Shown here in pieces: positions 61,675 through 64,000 of a DNA stretch of 64,000 nucleotides. Origin of the DNA: Acanthamoeba sp. SK_2022b (lineage: Eukaryota; Discosea; Longamoebia; Acanthamoebidae). Location of the stretch: assembly GCA_027943245.1 (NCBI GenBank), contig JANDJZ010000119.1, positions 62,001 to 126,000 on the forward strand, given 5' to 3'. The position numbers were made by a program, and so were the translations under genes. Below the pieces are notes generated by a model. That model had not been told where the DNA came from. It did no database searches and saw only the letters and a program-made list of their open reading frames with translations. Every line of letters starts with the position of its first letter. Positions within the stretch are counted from its first letter, which is position 1.

Positions 61675-64000
61675 ATGATGAGGCTCGGGCGCAAGAAGGA
61701 CAAAGACAAGGACGACAAAGAGAAGAAGGAGAAGAAAGATAAAAAGGAAAAGAGAGAGAAGCGAAAGTCTCTCACCAAGAAGGCTTCTTCGAGCACCGCC
61801 AAGAAGCGCACGATTAAGGCCAAATTCGACATTCACCCGCAAGCCATCTCCAACTTGCCGCTCGACCTCAACAATACGATCCTCTTTCTGTCATGGAAGC
61901 GCGGAGCCAAGAAGAGCAACAGAGGCGAGTCAAAACGGTGCGTTTTTTTCTCAAATGAATTAACGCTTGCACACCAGCCTCCTCAACAACCGCTTAACGT
62001 TGAAGTGGCAACGACGCGCAGGGTGCAAGTGTCCAACGGGCGGTGCGTGTGGGGCGACGACCAACCGGCTATTCCCATCCAAGCCACGTTCGTTCAGAAC
62101 AAGGGCAAGTTTACCGACAAGAAGCTGCAGCTGACACTCCATTCTCAGGTATGCCCTCCTCTCGGTATTGACATGCCACTTGGATGACGTGCGCCCTGCA
62201 GTCCTGATCGCCACATTTTGTGCTCGTGCGCGCACAGGTGGATAAGAAGGTGGGCCACAAGGTTGGTGAGTGGGAGCTTCAGCTTGGCGAGTACGCCGCT
62301 GACGGGACCGACAAGAACATCAACGTGCCCAACACCGGAAAAAGCAACCCATCCATCTTTACCGTACTCCTTTTCCACCATGCTGTCTCGCGAGAACCCG
62401 TTACCGGCCGCTCACTCTGGCACTCACCGAATGCTGCAGGCTCGAGTGCTCACCACTTGGCTCAAAATCGACAACAAGACTATCGTCACAAAGTACCACG
62501 ACTCGCATCTGTGCTGTTGTAATCGTAACAACGCGGAATGATTGATGGCCTCGTCTGTTTGTGCTGTCTCCCTCTCCCTGCAGGACCGGCGATGACTACG
62601 ACTTGGCGTCGGAGACTGATGCCAGCGATACCGAAGGCGACACCTCCATCGAATCCGACATGGAGAGCGACATGTCGGATATGTCTGATAGCGTACGACC
62701 TCGCTCATCAAACGCGTGCACCAGCTATGCTTCACCTTGTTCTTCCTGGCTGATGGGCAAATGCCATGGTCGATGGCGCGGTGAACCTCTTCAAAGGATG
62801 ACGATGACGAAGTCGACATGGACGATGAAGGCAGGATCAAGTTCGTGGACAAGGGCAAAGGAGGCAGCAAGATCGAGATGAAGCGCGGAAGCAAGATAAT
62901 TCCCGCGGCCGACGTCAAGAAGGAGGAGCAGGCGAAGCAGGAGAAGGAGAAGCTCGAGAAGGAAAAAGAGGAAAAGGAGAAGCTCGAGAAGAAGCAGAAG
63001 GAAGAGGCGGAGAAGAAGCAAAAGGAGGAAAAGGAGAAGAAGGACAAGGAGGAGCGAGAACGCAAGGAGGCCGAGGAAAAGGAGCGCCTGGCAAAGGAGC
63101 AGCAGAAGGAAAAGGAGAAGGAGGAGAAGGACAAAGAGGAGAAGGAGAAGCTCGAGAAGAAGCAGAAGGAAGAGGCGGAGAAGAAGCAAGCCGCAGCCGA
63201 GCTGGTGAACAGCCGTAACCTGCCCACTACCGCGGGCCAGGGCCCCTACGGGCTGTGCAAGGCCCTCTATGCGTGGAAGGGCGAGAAGGAGGGCGACCTC
63301 TCGTTCGCCGCCGGAGAGATCATCCAGATCACCCGCAAGAACGAGCGGTGGTGGGAGGGCACCTCGAAGTCGGGCAAGACGGGCACCTTCCCCAAGAACT
63401 ACGTCGTGGAGATCAGCGAGAGCGAGGAGGCCAAGGTCTCTGGCTCGGCCGCCGCGGTCCCCACGCGGCCGGTGCTAAGTATGGCGCCCAACGCATCGGG
63501 TCCTACCGGCCTTCCGCCGCCTCCGGCCTTCGCTCGTCCCGGCTTTGCTCCGCGCACGGTCGCACCAACGTCGACCCCGACCCCGACGGCAGCTCCGCTT
63601 GCGACGCCACCGCAGACGGTGGCAACGCCGGCCCTGGCCACGCCATCCACGCCGAACGCACCAGCCACGCCGACTGCGCCCACGACACCCTCACCTCTGG
63701 CCTCGGGAGTGGTCTCGCCGCCCTACTCTCCGCCGGGTCGTGTTGCGCCGCCGGTTCCGAGTCCGGCCGACAAGGAACGACAAGAGCGAGAAGAGCAGCA
63801 GGAGAATGCGCGCAAACTCAAGGAGGAGCAGGCCGAGAAGGAAAAGAAGGAAAAGGAAAAGAGGGAGCGCGAGGAGAGGGAGAAAAAGGAGAAGGAGGAG
63901 AAGGAGAGGAAGGAGCGAGAGGAAAGGGAGAGCACCCGGAAGGGACGGCTCGAGGGCGCCCGGGCCATGTTCGAGCGAGGCGGAGCCGCGCCCGCGGTGG
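61675..64000 (+). CDS. NT-C2 and SH3 domain protein with long charged coiled coils (partial, continues right)
   Basis: After a Lys/Asp-rich start, exons (61675-61940, about 62025-62150, 62238 on) encode an NT-type C2 domain as in EEIG1/EHBP1: RTIKAKFDIHPQAISNLP, ILFLSWKRG, GRCVWGDDQPAIPIQATF, KKLQLTLHSQ, GEWELQLGEYA. A Ser/Asp/Glu-rich acidic exon follows, joined by a splice at 62694/62800 (SDMSDSDDDDEVDMDDEG). Then come about 90 residues of Lys/Glu coil (62920-63190) and an SH3 domain (63250-63415: LCKALYAWKGEKEGDLSFAA, GEIIQITRKNERWWEG, GTFPKNYVVE). A Pro/Ala/Thr-rich linker and another Lys/Glu coil run to the window edge. NT-C2 domains bind membranes or Rab-type partners, and SH3 binds Pro-rich ligands, so this looks like a membrane-to-actin adaptor (inference). 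The C-terminus is missing. Confidence 0.8.

Overview
The window looks like nuclear DNA of a free-living amoebozoan, most likely an Acanthamoeba-type genome. It is GC-rich and very gene-dense. Genes lie on both strands and are split by many short GT-AG introns, mostly about 50-150 bp. The standard code reads through every conserved domain. The protein set is eukaryotic, with no operons, Shine-Dalgarno sites or CRISPR. Species assignment is inference from gene content and architecture; no rRNA or other marker gene is present.

Layout. 1-17.4 kb, all on the minus strand: a myotubularin-family gene with fascin-like repeats at its N-terminus (runs off the left edge), a multi-pass hybrid histidine kinase, a patatin-type phospholipase with a very large insert in the catalytic domain, a charged coiled-coil protein, and an Ima1/TMEM201-type inner nuclear membrane protein. 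17.5-22.8 kb, plus: an orphan, a divergent XRN-family 5'-3' exoribonuclease and an AlkB-like dioxygenase. 22.9-25.4 kb, minus: glucosidase II beta. 26.0-45.0 kb, plus: PKA regulatory subunit, LRR protein, secreted carboxylesterase, GDP-hexose phosphorylase, RFX-domain protein, NXF1/TAP mRNA exporter and an unrecognised multi-pass membrane protein. 45.1-45.8 kb, minus: a Ras GTPase. 46.3-47.5 kb: a decayed GPI8/PIG-K copy. 47.65-48.72 kb: an orphan membrane-protein locus. 48.8-53.3 kb, minus: a Ty1/copia retrotransposon with an intact polyprotein but no visible 3' LTR. 53.5-64 kb: a SprT-type protease (-), a chromo-like fragment (+), an NSMAF/FAN-type BEACH-WD40 protein (-), NC2-alpha/DRAP1 (+) and an NT-C2/SH3 protein that runs off the right edge (+).

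The genes do not form one pathway. They are a housekeeping mix: signalling (histidine kinase, PKA-R, Ras), lipid and membrane traffic (myotubularin, patatin, BEACH, NT-C2), ER and GPI functions, RNA turnover and export, and transcription. The accessory part is 46-54 kb, where a pseudogene, an orphan and a retroelement sit together and base composition becomes more AT-rich. Exon joins were made by hand from splice consensus plus domain continuity. Where full joins are listed I checked that the frame closes; elsewhere only the outer limits and key exons are given. No search or alignment could be run.
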